Shown: piece by piece, positions 1-8,991 of the stretch
How the letters are laid out: the number at the start of each line of letters is the position of its first letter
How positions within the stretch are numbered: the first letter of the stretch is position 1
NCBI GenBank assembly: GCA_900074885.1
Contig: FJUW01000051.1
Span: 487,177 to 551,176, forward strand
Direction: 5' to 3'
Length of the DNA stretch: 64,000 nucleotides
Origin: Rhynchosporium graminicola
Lineage: Eukaryota > Ascomycota > Leotiomycetes > Helotiales > Ploettnerulaceae
The notes under the pieces: model-generated
Databases searched by the model: none
What the model saw: only the letters and a program-made list of their open reading frames with translations
Told to the model about the DNA's origin: nothing
Made by a program: the position numbers and the translations under genes

Positions 1-29
1 GAAGAAGATTTGGATGAATTAGCATAATT

Positions 30-398
30 ATGCGGGCCCTAAATGTATTATACATAGTTATGCATACAAATCTTGGTGGTGATAAATGCACCCTACACTT
101 TGGGCTCGCTTGGTTAGCGTATGGCGGTATAGCTATTCACGTATGGCGATTTAGCTGTGGCCTTTGTTTTCCTTCGCGTGTTGGAGTGTTGTGTATCACA
201 AAGCAATACAGAGACTTCGCCCTTGAGGCACGTAAGGTAATGTTAGGAAAAGGCGAGGCATGGGAAAGATTCGGCCCACACACTCACCCCATGACTCTTG
301 ACCTGAATGATACTTCAAACATTCGAGACTTTGAGTTTGAGCGCTTCAAGGGTGTCATAGCCTTTCAATCGGACCGGATGGCGCTACTTGTGACATAA
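30..398 (+). CDS. Hypothetical protein, probably a C-terminal exon
   Basis: An open frame of 122 codons runs from ATG 30 to the TAA at 396-398. The second half reads like real coding sequence: it is charged, has mixed codon use, and contains EAWERFGPHTHPMTLDL before ending in MALLVT. The first half is rich in Cys, Trp and Gly and looks less like protein. The ATG may therefore be wrong, and the true gene may enter from left of the window through an acceptor such as AAG 201-203. I recognise no family. It lies in unmutated DNA and converges on the minus-strand trace ending at 582. Fortuitous openness cannot be excluded. Confidence 0.3.
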   Translation: MRALNVLYIVMHTNLGGDKCTLHFGLAWLAYGGIAIHVWRFSCGLCFPSRVGVLCITKQYRDFALEARKVMLGKGEAWERFGPHTHPMTLDLNDTSNIRDFEFERFKGVIAFQSDRMALLVT

Positions 399-581
399 CA
401 AAAGGTCATCCCAATTTCCACGCAGGCTATCTTGCTTCCAGGCAATATCCCACGAACACACTTCCATCACTGGTCAGAGCCTATGAAAAAAGAAAGGAAA
501 TGAACTCATCGATGTTTATCTCGCACTTCGAGCTTATTCATCCATAGCACTCCGCTCGTTGATCTCAGACATCCCCGAAAA

Positions 582-788
582 CTAACTAACCGCATAAGGT
601 TCCCAGGCTCCCAATCCTACATGATAGCCAGTTCCTTGATCGTGTGACTCGGGGCTATTCTTGAAAGAGTTTTCCTCAGGTTCAGCCGCACGGGCTAGAT
701 GTTCAAACTTCTGATCATGCCGTCTTCTAGAAATGCTCTCTGAAGACAAGGAATCCTTGTGTATACCGACGGTCTGAACGTTGAGGTA
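582..788 (-). CDS. Hypothetical protein, C-terminal fragment
   Basis: Read on the minus strand, the frame is open for 68 codons from just after a TGA (789-791) to the TAG at 582-584. There is no suitable ATG, so this would be a last exon; an acceptor CAG sits about a dozen bases inside it. The peptide is hydrophilic and protein-like, with SISRRRHDQKFEHLARAAEP and the ending GLGAWEPYAVS. Such tails follow the last membrane span in some fungal membrane proteins, but I cannot join it to an upstream exon with confidence. It faces the 30-398 frame tail to tail. No family is recognised. Confidence 0.3.
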   Translation of the reverse strand, partial: YLNVQTVGIHKDSLSSESISRRRHDQKFEHLARAAEPEENSFKNSPESHDQGTGYHVGLGAWEPYAVS

Positions 789-2190
789 TCAAAAGCTTGC
801 ATTCTTTAACTCAGATGGCCATGGGCCGACTAAATGACTAGCTATGCTGACTAAGGGTTTCTTGGCTCTCACGTGGGTCCTGGGGCACGTCACCCAATAC
901 CTTGCTCGCAGGCAAATCCTTAGTGGTCTTCGAACTTCGAAGTAATGTATATTACTTACTCCATAGGTATACTGCAAATAAATGACAGCGATCATCGTGA
1001 TCCCAGCCGGACTTACAGTGTCTTTACCCTACTCAGCAATTGTGCATCTCTACAATGGTAGGTTTGTGATCTTTGTGAATGGATGGATCGGCAAAGTCAG
1101 AACCATCACGTGATCTACGAGTGTATGAATTGCATGCATGCTTGCAGGGAGTTATCTACAGGAGTTTCGAGCTACCTAAAGAGCCATTAAGAGCTCTTTG
1201 AAACATTCTGTACCACTTGATACCACGTAATCGTGGGATCGAAGACCACCGCCCTCCGTTAAAGCTGCGCCATGGAAAACCAAGATACAGCCTAACGAGC
1301 CTCACCTCGAAAGCACGGACTTTGATTGTATGTGAAATAGAATCGTGTTTTTTGGTGTGTTGTTGGTTTTCGGGATGCCCGACTAGGAGGCGCAACTTCG
1401 CCGGATGGTTATCTGGTCCCACAACAAAGTGTATACGGTGGTATGTGATACTGTACTGCGGAATAAACAAGGCTCCAGAAGAGTTCGCATATGCTGTGCG
1501 CATCATCGGCGTGTGAGCGAGATCATGCGAAGCTTAACAGAAACCCAAAGTATGCTACTTACTGTACTGTAATATTTGGGATAAATAACCCCCTGCCCTG
1601 TACAGTGAGTGGCTCGGTGGCTCTAGAAGGTTCACGCCCACAATTAGACTGAATCTGATCAAACGATGAGGTGTTGACCCTCGCCGAGGCCCCCATTGAA
1701 AGAGACAGGAACAGGGTAGTGGTCTATTCAAGTTTACCACCAAGTATACCCTAACTCCAAACACGAAATAGACCAACACCTTCATAGAAAACTTCAAGAG
1801 GTGCTGTAATCAACTTGAATACGAGCTGAACCTTATCTGAGAAGTCTAAAAGGTCCTCACTGGTTACGGGTCCAATAAGGTTATTGTAATGAAGGAGAAA
1901 TGTGGACAGCGAAAATACCAAGTAGAGGGCGAAGCAATGGAATTCTGTGGGCCAATACATCTCGGAACGACAAAGAGCAGCCGACAGTTCTTGGAATAAC
2001 CTTTCCCTGTGTACGGGCAATGAAACTTTCAAAATTAAACTTCACATCTCGATCGGCGATACTGAATCGTCTAGCGTGACATCTGCGGTATTTAATACAG
2101 CTCATGTCCGCAACTGGGTATACGTCTCATTCATCCCTTCTCCACCCTGAGATACATCCTTCCCGCTTTTCCTATCAAATCAAATACGCT
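789..2190. other. Unmutated DNA without a supportable gene
   Basis: Normal composition with plentiful CA and TG. Several overlapping open frames of 60-116 codons occur on both strands (for example 1156-1506 minus, 1217-1516 plus and 1751-2032 minus) and contradict one another. The 1751-2032 minus frame has one hydrophobic stretch and could be an exon of a decayed gene. I could not assemble a splice model, so I call no gene here. The last 150 bases before 2198 hold the likely promoter of the next gene. Confidence 0.4.
2089..2097 (+). promoter_or_regulatory. TATA-like element upstream of the secreted-protein gene
   Basis: TATTTAATA lies about 100 bases before the ATG at 2198. A pyrimidine-rich tract (about 2133-2172) follows it, as is common in fungal core promoters. 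This is positional inference only. Confidence 0.3.
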
Positions 2191-2197
2191 CATCACT

Positions 2198-2512
2198 ATG
2201 CGGACATCTATCTTCTTTGCTCTGAGCTTGTTGCTCCCAATCACAATAGCTCAAAGCTGTGCAAAGACAAATGCAGATCGAACTGTAGACTGTGTATGTA
2301 TCCGAATATCTAGCTATCTTCTGACACTAGACTGATTTACGACTCTTTGACAGAAAGATTATGATACGTGCGAACTCATTATAAATTCCGGCATAGGATC
2401 GTGCAATGTCGGCGAAAAGACAAACGGATGTGGACTAGGCCGACGAGGCAGCCAGCTCTATGTCAGCGTAAGCAACACATCTGGCACTACAGGCAATATT
2501 GACAGTATCTGA
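2198..2512 (+). CDS. Small secreted cysteine-rich protein (effector-like candidate)
   Basis: Two exons, 2198-2293 and 2354-2512, join in phase 0 across a 60-bp intron and encode 84 residues. Residues 1-19 form a clear signal peptide: Arg at position 2, then a hydrophobic core rich in Leu, Ile and Phe, with likely cleavage around Ile17-Ala18-Gln19. The mature chain of about 65 residues has five cysteines at 21, 32, 38, 49 and 58 and a Gly/Ser/Thr/Asn-rich C-terminus. The start has A at -3. Unspliced, the frame stops after 42 residues. Size, secretion signal and Cys content match fungal small secreted proteins, many of which act outside the cell at a host interface or against other microbes; that role is inference. 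I recognise no named family. It has no RIP damage although a heavily mutated block starts about 1.4 kb downstream. An odd cysteine count leaves one Cys unpaired or the model slightly wrong. Confidence 0.68.
2294..2353 (+). other. Spliceosomal intron
   Basis: The 60-bp intron has donor GTATGT (2294-2299), a branch-site match CTGAC (2321-2325) and acceptor CAG (2351-2353). It contains an in-frame stop, so removal is needed for the 84-residue product. Length and signals are typical of filamentous ascomycetes. Confidence 0.7.
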
Positions 2513-3939
2513 TATATCTTAGTGCAATTGTTGCTATGGCCGCCCCGAGTAAACTCCTCGTCGCTGGTTAGAAGGGATGCGTTGAAAGTGTTGAAGGGAC
2601 TGGCTAGTATTGAATGGCAAACATGTATGGTATACGGAGACGGGTCGGATTTTTTTGTCTTAGATCATTAAAGGTTTTACAAATGAGTCACAAAACATTC
2701 TGGTTGTCAGTACTTTAAGAGGGAAGCGTAACTGTTGGAATCCATGGCATCAAGGACATCTCTGATACCAACATGCGTGCAACTTGATGACTCTTGCTAG
2801 GATCGGAAGCAGGGAAGTCTTGAACGGACGTCCTAGGCTCCTAGATAGAGATGATGCCGTTTGGCTTCTGACCTGCTGGGGATATAGAATATATCGAACG
2901 CTCACCAAAGCGCGATAGTAAACCCTCTTACGTTATGTGAAAGACTTTACATAACCACACAAAGAACATAATAGGTACCTTACAGGCAAGGGCAGGTGTA
3001 TAATAACCGTCAAGTGACGGTAACGGACGGCTCAATATATGGATAGAGGTAAGAAAAGAGAATCACTAAGCGACGGGTCTCTGATAGTATAATAGTAAGA
3101 ATACTCTTAAAGAGCAGTGATTCTATAGCTAAGAACAGTCCTAGAGTAATACTGAATAGCAGATGCAGGGCAGGTATAAACTTCTTCAATTACCCTCCTT
3201 CAATAGTACTAGGTAGTACTAGGAGCAATACTTACCTAGAGTGTACTTTTACTCAATCGACCGAATATTAACTCCTTTTAGACACTACCTAGGTATATTA
3301 AAGTTGATAGACTTATATCGATACCGAAGTTTAGGGTACAACTGAGTGATTCTACTCCAAGTACTTGAATTGGAAAGCACGAGAAATTCACTTACCTAAA
3401 AACTATCATTTTTACTCAATTTCTGCCCCCTAGTGATTCCCTTTCTAGAGGACTTTTCATATCTGGAACCATCCTTTGACCATTCCGTGCCATTCAAATA
3501 CCCCTGCCCTTGCCTCTAAGGTACCTAAGACTTGACTTCACTGTAGGTACTAATGGGGCCCTTCCTAAAAGTAGTCGAAAGCAAAATAACCGCGCAACCG
3601 AATTCTATTCGTCGTGATTAGTGTAAGAAACGACCGAATTCAGGTACAAATAAAGAATTCTTGTCTTAAAGTACAATTAGCTTGTATTATTTACTGTACA
3701 CGATAATCCAGTATGCTGAATCTAGGTGAGTATCTCAGCGGCGTCGGCCTAAGGTGCGTGTCGTCGGTGCAAAGAACTTCAATATTTTCGCGATATAGTG
3801 ATTCTTCGGTTTAGCGTGATTCTTTAGTAAATAACGCCGGTACACCGCCTTTTAGTATGAACCCCACTAAATATTAATATACTATAATTATTAGAACTAG
3901 AAACTACTAAAGCTCTATGAATGCTATACTGATTTGCCT
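2513..3939. other. Intergenic transition from normal to RIP-mutated DNA
   Basis: No supportable gene. CA and TG become scarcer from about 3000 and the sequence is strongly AT-biased by 3850. Short motifs recur, for example gggcaggt near 2990 and gggcaggtat near 3168, and a CGAATTC/GAATTCG pair near 3600-3650. I see no transposon protein here, so this may be single-copy DNA partly affected by RIP or the worn end of an old element. Confidence 0.5.
3006..3021. repeat. Short perfect inverted repeat with TGACG half-sites
   Basis: ACCGTCA and TGACGGT are separated by AG. The arms contain TGACG, the half-site bound by bZIP (CREB/ATF-type) factors. It lies about 500 bases downstream of the secreted-protein gene. 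A chance palindrome is possible. Confidence 0.4.
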
Positions 3940-4560
3940 CTAATCTACGTCTTTTTGAAGCTCTTGATCTATAGAGTATATATTAAGTCTACTATAATAT
4001 TAATATTATAGCTCTTAATCTGCTAATATAGAAAATATACTAGATCGATTAAGTACTACGTTCAGGAGAGAATTCTAACCTGCGCGCCTTAGTAAGAGAG
4101 TATAGAATAATATATTCAAGATAATTTGCTAGCGTAATCGTCGAATCGTCGAATCTAATAAGATAAGGCTCTAAATCGACGCCGGAGAGATCCCTAGCTA
4201 GTAATAACTGATAATATAGAGCTATATATTATAGCTTTATTAGAGAGAGATCTAGATCTATACTTAGATAAGATTACTACTTACTTTTACGAAGCTTACG
4301 ATATCGATATATCGATTAATTACGTCTCTAAAGCTCTTAAACGAATTAAATATACTAAGAAAGTACTTTTAGTATCTGCGGCCTAATAAAATGACGAATT
4401 AATCGCTACTTAGAGGCATAAGATAATATTCTGGAATTCTTACTACTTTTACTTTATCGATAAATCTACTTATAACGAATATATAGTAGAAAGAAGGAGA
4501 GGTTAGACTCTAAGAGGAGCTCTAGCAGAGGTATCGAGGGTCCAAATCTTGGTATCACTC
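3940..4560 (+). pseudogene. Tc1/mariner-type DDE transposase relic (element M)
   Basis: The plus-strand translation, full of stops, follows the N-terminal half of fungal Tc1/mariner transposases: a helix-turn-helix region at about 3990-4190, then a linker reading YVSKALKRIKYTKKVL near 4307-4370, then the first catalytic region read as YFIDKSTYNEY near 4450-4480. There the first Asp of the DDE triad is kept and the usual Glu is replaced by Lys (a G-to-A change). The downstream catalytic residues are missing because the relic stops at 4560, where an LTR starting TGTCGTAG follows. Known role: cut-and-paste transposition at TA sites. This is the oldest layer of the nest. The left end and inverted repeat are not resolved. 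Confidence 0.6.
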
Positions 4561-4900
4561 TGTCGTAGTACGTACAATTAAGTAGTCTGCGTGAGCCAAA
4601 GTATAGTGATAAGTAGTAGTAGTATTATCTGTTGTATCATAGCTGCTTTTCCTAAGTAGTCGAGACTCCGTAAGGGAGATATATCTAGCCGGCTAAACCC
4701 CGGTGTAGATACTCGACTAAAACGTGACTATAGACTAATACTAGGAGTACTTTAAAGTAGCTCTAAACTATTTACTTCTCCGTATGAAAGTAACGCTTTT
4801 ATCTTCTAGTAAGAGTAGTACTATAATACTGCTCGTGCAGAAGTATTATATAATATATAGGTTTCCACGTAACTAAGTCTAGAGATTCTGCTTAAAAGAT
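4561..4900 (-). repeat. Probable 3' LTR of Copia element L
   Basis: The sequence starts TGTCGTAG exactly where transposase homology ends and lies downstream of the Copia RNase H relic on the minus strand, so position and polarity fit a 3' LTR. The partner LTR is not in the window, so the right end (about 4900) and the target duplication cannot be verified. Confidence 0.4.
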
Positions 4901-5784
4901 AACTGAACTAAACGCCTTATAGGCTCTCTTCCGGCTTTAAGTTATCCAAATTCCCTCTATCTACCTATCCTATAGGCTTAATAACTAATTAATTTATATA
5001 TAATACCTCCTTTAGAGCTCTGTTATAATTTATCTTAGTTATTGCATCCGCAGGGTTATCTAGCCCTACTATCTAAATTACCTCTGATATCTCTTTTATT
5101 TTGTACGCCTAACGTAGATATATAAGGTTAATTATTAATCTCTTCTCTCTTATAGTATTAAGTCGTACTACGTAGTCGTATAAAGACTTAGAATTAGTAA
5201 CTATAACTAAAGGTAGTACTATGATCTTCATGATCTATTTAATAGTAGTCTTAATAGCACCGGCTATATCAAAACCTTCTAATATAGCGTATAGTTCAGA
5301 GGCTAGTATAGATCTAGTAACTCTCTTATAGCAGACCGAAGACTAGTGAATAACGTTTACCTTATTAAACTTATCTATAAGTACGTAAAGGTAGCTAAAT
5401 TAAGAGTAGAAGTCTTTCAAATTAGTAAATGAACCGTTAGTAAATACGACGAGTTTAAGAGACTTCTTATCTAATTTAATATATCAGAGACCTTTACTAT
5501 AGTTAAGCTTTTGCTATGAGATTCTCTTATTTAAGAGCTTAAAGTCTTTCTCTATCGAATTTATAGTTTATATAGTAAAAGAGACGTTAAATGAAGCTTC
5601 CGGCTAAGAAATAGTTACTAAGTATAAACCTCTAGCTCTCTAGGTAGTAAATTGCTCGATTTAGATAACACCTTATCGTATACACCTATGGGAGTTGGTA
5701 AGATTAAATAGTTCTTTCTTAATTGTTCTTAGCGTCTTATCGTACGATTATTAAGATAGTCGAATAGAGCTATCAGTTTCTAAG
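4900..5784 (-). pseudogene. Ty1/Copia RNase H relic (element L)
   Basis: Read on the minus strand, this is the C-terminal end of a Copia polyprotein. Visible in order are a connection motif with PEASF (near 5580), the RNase H first-strand motif as TNGSF instead of TDGSF (near 5440, catalytic Asp lost by a G-to-A change), SSVCYKR (near 5320), SELYA (near 5300), TNSKSLYDYV (near 5180, second Asp also changed to Asn) and DNPADA near 5050. Stops stand at former Trp and Gln codons. The gene is cut at 5784/5785 by the LTR of element K, so reverse transcriptase and everything upstream are absent. Family assignment is firm; it encodes nothing functional. Confidence 0.8.
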
Positions 5785-5997
5785 TGTGATGGGTTGCACC
5801 CGTTAGTATGCTCGACGCCTGAGGCGTCTACGCTAGTACCTAACGTATTATTATACGTGTTTTAATACTACTGCTACTAGTAGCCGCGGTATTATCTTTT
5901 CCTCGAAGGGAGACTCTTATTCCTCCCTTCCCTCTTTAGTTAATTCTCCTTATAATATAGATAAGCTTTTATACTATATACTTTATATTCGCCTTAT
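5785..5997 (+). repeat. 5' LTR of element K
   Basis: Begins TGTGATGGGTTGCACCC and ends near TTCGCCTTA, by comparison with the related LTR of element I. It contains a hairpin, GACGCC/GGCGTC around TGA (5814-5828). The next bases (ATATTAGAATTA) also follow the I LTR and may be the primer site. The end is approximate. Confidence 0.65.
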
Positions 5998-6439
5998 GAT
6001 ATTAGAATTAACTTATTCCTAATATTCTTAATTAAATAAAGGAGGATCTGCTTTCGAGCAGTAGATAATATACGTATGTAAGAAAGCTGCTACCCTAGCC
6101 CTGCTATTACTATACGTATACCTACGATACGGAGATAGACGCCTCGAACTATATATAATAGATCCGGCTATTTATACGACTACTATACGAGTAGTAATTA
6201 TAATAAAGCTAGAATATATAGTTCACGATAACAGAAGAACAGCCCCCTTAGTAGCTACTAGACGCCTTCGAGGCATAAAGACGATAAGTTACTAAGCTAG
6301 TAGTATAATAAGCAAGTTCGATAGCTACCTTAGCCGGTAGGATCGAAGATATAGAATAACGAAATATATAGCTAGTGCTACTAGTAGTACTAACCCTAAA
6401 CGATACGATATAGTCGATAATTCCAGAGCTAATTATAGC

Positions 6440-6883
6440 TATAAAGTAACGTATACTGAAACCCGAAAAGTTCGATAGTACTAACCTAGCCTTATACTCC
6501 TAATTCGAGGGTATCCTACGAGCGAAGCTAGAGATCGATACTATTACTATTAATAATAAGAGGGAACTAATATAGTACGCGTTTAGCTATCTCTTAGGCG
6601 AGACTATAGGCCGAATTTACTCTTAGATAAGCTTCGCTTAATAATAAGAGCAGTTAATAGTCGAAGAGCTATTTTAATAGATAGCTACTACTTTTCGCAA
6701 CTCTTACTACTAATAGAAAGTTATAAGCTAGCTAAATAAGATTAAGTAAGGAACTCGTCCTTTAAACAAATTCCTTAACGATTTCAATTAGCTACTCCTC
6801 GAAGCAGAAAGATAGGACTAGTTAGAAATAATTAAGAAGAGTTACTTGAAAGCTACTATTACTATTACTTTAGTCCGCAGTAC
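6440..6883 (+). pseudogene. Gypsy gag relic, first part (element K)
   Basis: The frame reads LKPEKFDSTNLALYS (near 6456-6500) and then a helical capsid-like region with GETIGRIYS and later TRPLNKFLNDFNQLLLEA, typical of fungal Gypsy Gag. Stops are frequent. The frame is interrupted at 6884 by element B' and resumes at 8992, with target duplication agtac on both sides. Gag would form the particle that houses reverse transcription; this copy cannot. Confidence 0.65.
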
Positions 6884-7051
6884 TATAAGGGGCGAGCCCC
6901 AGGATTAAGCACCGGCGATACCTGTGCTTACTAAGCCTAGCGGCACCCGCATATTTTCCTTCGGAGCCAGGCTAGAACCTGACTCTCTCCTATATCGAAC
7001 TTCTTAAATACTACACTTAACTATCTGCGTATACGTTACTTACCCGTGATA
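6884..7051 (+). repeat. 5' LTR of B'
   Basis: 168 bp, TATAAGGGGC...CGTGATA, originally TGTAAG...ACA with the ends changed by RIP. A GGGGC/GCCCC hairpin stands at 6889-6900. Confidence 0.9.
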
Positions 7052-7562
7052 TTAAGTTCGATTAAATAACTAGCTCCTATAGCCTTTATATCGGCGTCCG
7101 AATAATTATAGTCGAGGAACGAAGTCTTCGATAAATTATTAATAATAGAATAGTAAAAGTATAAGAGTAATAGAAGCTGAATTAATACTAATAGTACCTA
7201 GAGAAAAGCTCTAAGAACGCGAGAAAAGACGAAGATTTAATAGATTCTGCTATTCTTAAGCTAGAGTACGCCTAATTTATCCCTTAAACTTATAAGATAA
7301 GAGCAGAAAGGTAACTGAAAATTTTTTATAAGAGTAGAAAGATAAGAAGTAGCTTAGGGTATAGACTACTCCCGAATAGATAAGGAAAGCGGCAATAATC
7401 GGTCAGTCGCCGCCTACGAATAAGCAGATAATAGAAGCTATTCGATAGCTTAAGTAAAATATATACCTAAAAGATATAAGGAGCGACTATCGCTAGCCGG
7501 TAGCTACTTAGGAACGCGCGGATAATAAGAACCCTTCGATAATATCTAAGATAAAGGAAAGA

Positions 7563-8519
7563 GGTTTACTCTACCTTAAATAAGAAAGTAGTAGCTATTT
7601 AATAATAGCTACTATAAAGATATCAGAAGATAATAGTATAAGGGGGCTATAACGAAGAACTACTCCGGAGGTAGCTACGTATACGCTAGTCTCCGGACTC
7701 TGAAGAAGTGCTCTAGTAAGCTAGAGATAGAAGACAGAAGACGCTTAAAGTAGATAATAAAGAGAAGTTATAACGAAAGACTACGCCGGGAGTAGATAGC
7801 TGCGAAAGCGCTAGCCTCTGGACGCTTAAGGAAAAGCTCCGCGATATTAGAAGCGGAAAGAGGTTTATCCTACTTTAAATAAGGAGATAGTAGCTATATA
7901 ATAATAGCTACTATAAAGATACCGGAAGATAATAATATAAAAGGAGCTATAACGAAAGACTACTCCGGGGGTAGATAGTAACGTAAGCGCTAGCCTCCGG
8001 AAGCTTAAGGAAGGGCTCCGCGATATTAGAAGCGGAAAAAGGTTTATCCTACTTTAAATAGGGAGGCGGTAGCTATATAATAGTAGCTACTATAAAGACA
8101 CCGGAAGACGATAATATAAAGGGGGCTATAACGAAAGACTACTCCGGGAGTAGATAGCTACGTAAGCGCTAGCCTCCGGAAGCTTAAGGAAGGGCTCCGC
8201 GATATTAGAAGCAGAAGAAGGTTTATCTTACCTTAAATAGAGAGGCAGTAGTTATATAATAGTAGCTGCTGTAAAGACGCTAGAAGATAATAATATAAAA
8301 GGGGCCTTAACGAAAGACTACCCTAGGGGTAGATAGCTATATAGGCGCTAGCCTCCGGAAGCTTAAGGAAAGGCTCCGCGATATTAGAAGCGGAAGGAAA
8401 CGCTAGATATTAATAATAGAGCTATAATAAAGAACTACTCTAGAGATAGCTATATATACGTAAGTCTCCGGGGGTTTAAGGAAGGGCTACGTAAGATTAG
8501 AGACGGAAAGAGGTATACT
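7563..8519 (+). repeat. 179-bp tandem array inside B'
   Basis: Units beginning GGTTTA(T/C)C recur at 7862, 8041 and 8220 with an exact spacing of 179 bp. A further start lies at 7563 and a degenerate one at 8512, with partial units between (7742-7861 and 8396-8511). Each unit contains a TAGCTACTATAAAGA core, a TAACGAA..GACTAC segment and GCTCCGCGATATTAGAAGCGG. Since 179 is not a multiple of three, a simple protein repeat is unlikely. The autonomous relative B shows no such array next to its 3' LTR. Confidence 0.85.
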
Positions 8520-8823
8520 CTACCTAAATAAGAAGGCGATAGTTACTAGAAGGCAGCTGCCGCAGATAGCGCAAGACTATAAGAAAGGAAGCTAAAGCTA
8601 TATAGCGATAGCAGAACTACTTAAGTCTTAAGTGCGAGTCGATATAGTCGGCTCGCTAGAGGAATAGATAGAAGAGCGACGATAACTAGCCGGAGCGCGA
8701 GCTATTATAATTAAAGAAAAAGAATCGCAGATATAATAAGCCCCGACCGTATATAATAGGGCGGGATATAGGTCTTTAGAGGCGAACCCCGATATAAGAT
8801 AAGCGGAGGGAGGAGGGGAGTAA

Positions 8824-8991
8824 TATAAGGGGCGAGCCCTAGGATTAAGCACCGGCGATACCTATGCTTACTAAGCCTAGCGGCACCCGTATATTTTCCT
8901 TCGGAGCTAGGCTAGAACCTGACTCTCTCCTATATCGAACTTCTTAAATACTACACTTGACTATCTGCGTACGCGTTGCTCACCCGTAACA
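8824..8991 (+). repeat. 3' LTR of B'
   Basis: 168 bp, matching the 5' LTR at 6884-7051 apart from mainly CA/TA and TG/TA differences. Ends CCCGTAACA and is followed directly by the target duplication agtac. Confidence 0.9.

Larger units (their letters stand above)
6884..8991 (+). mobile_element. Non-autonomous LTR element B' with internal tandem array
   Basis: Two direct 168-bp LTRs (6884-7051 and 8824-8991) flank 1.77 kb and the whole is bordered by a perfect 5-bp duplication, agtac (6879-6883 and 8992-8996). The LTR matches that of autonomous Gypsy B. A purine tract GCGGAGGGAGGAGGGGAG precedes the 3' LTR. The bases after the 5' LTR match B; so do about 125 bases before the 3' LTR. In between there is no recognisable pol, only an unassigned region (7052-7560) and a 179-bp tandem array. 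B' is thus a deletion/replacement derivative that would depend on B proteins. Confidence 0.9.

Noticed and set aside
1156..1516. Overlapping open frames on both strands (1156-1506 minus, 1217-1516 plus)
   Set aside because: They contradict each other, lack recognisable domains and have no consistent splice sites; not called as genes.
1751..2032. Minus-strand 93-codon frame with one hydrophobic stretch
   Set aside because: It might be an exon of a decayed membrane protein, but no neighbouring exon or motif supports it.
7563..8519. CRISPR-like or protein-repeat array
   Set aside because: Units are 179 bp, contiguous, without unique spacers, and not a multiple of three; the sequence is fungal.
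8628..8852. Minus-strand 74-codon frame
   Set aside because: It overlaps the 3' end and LTR of B'; openness is a by-product of RIP composition.
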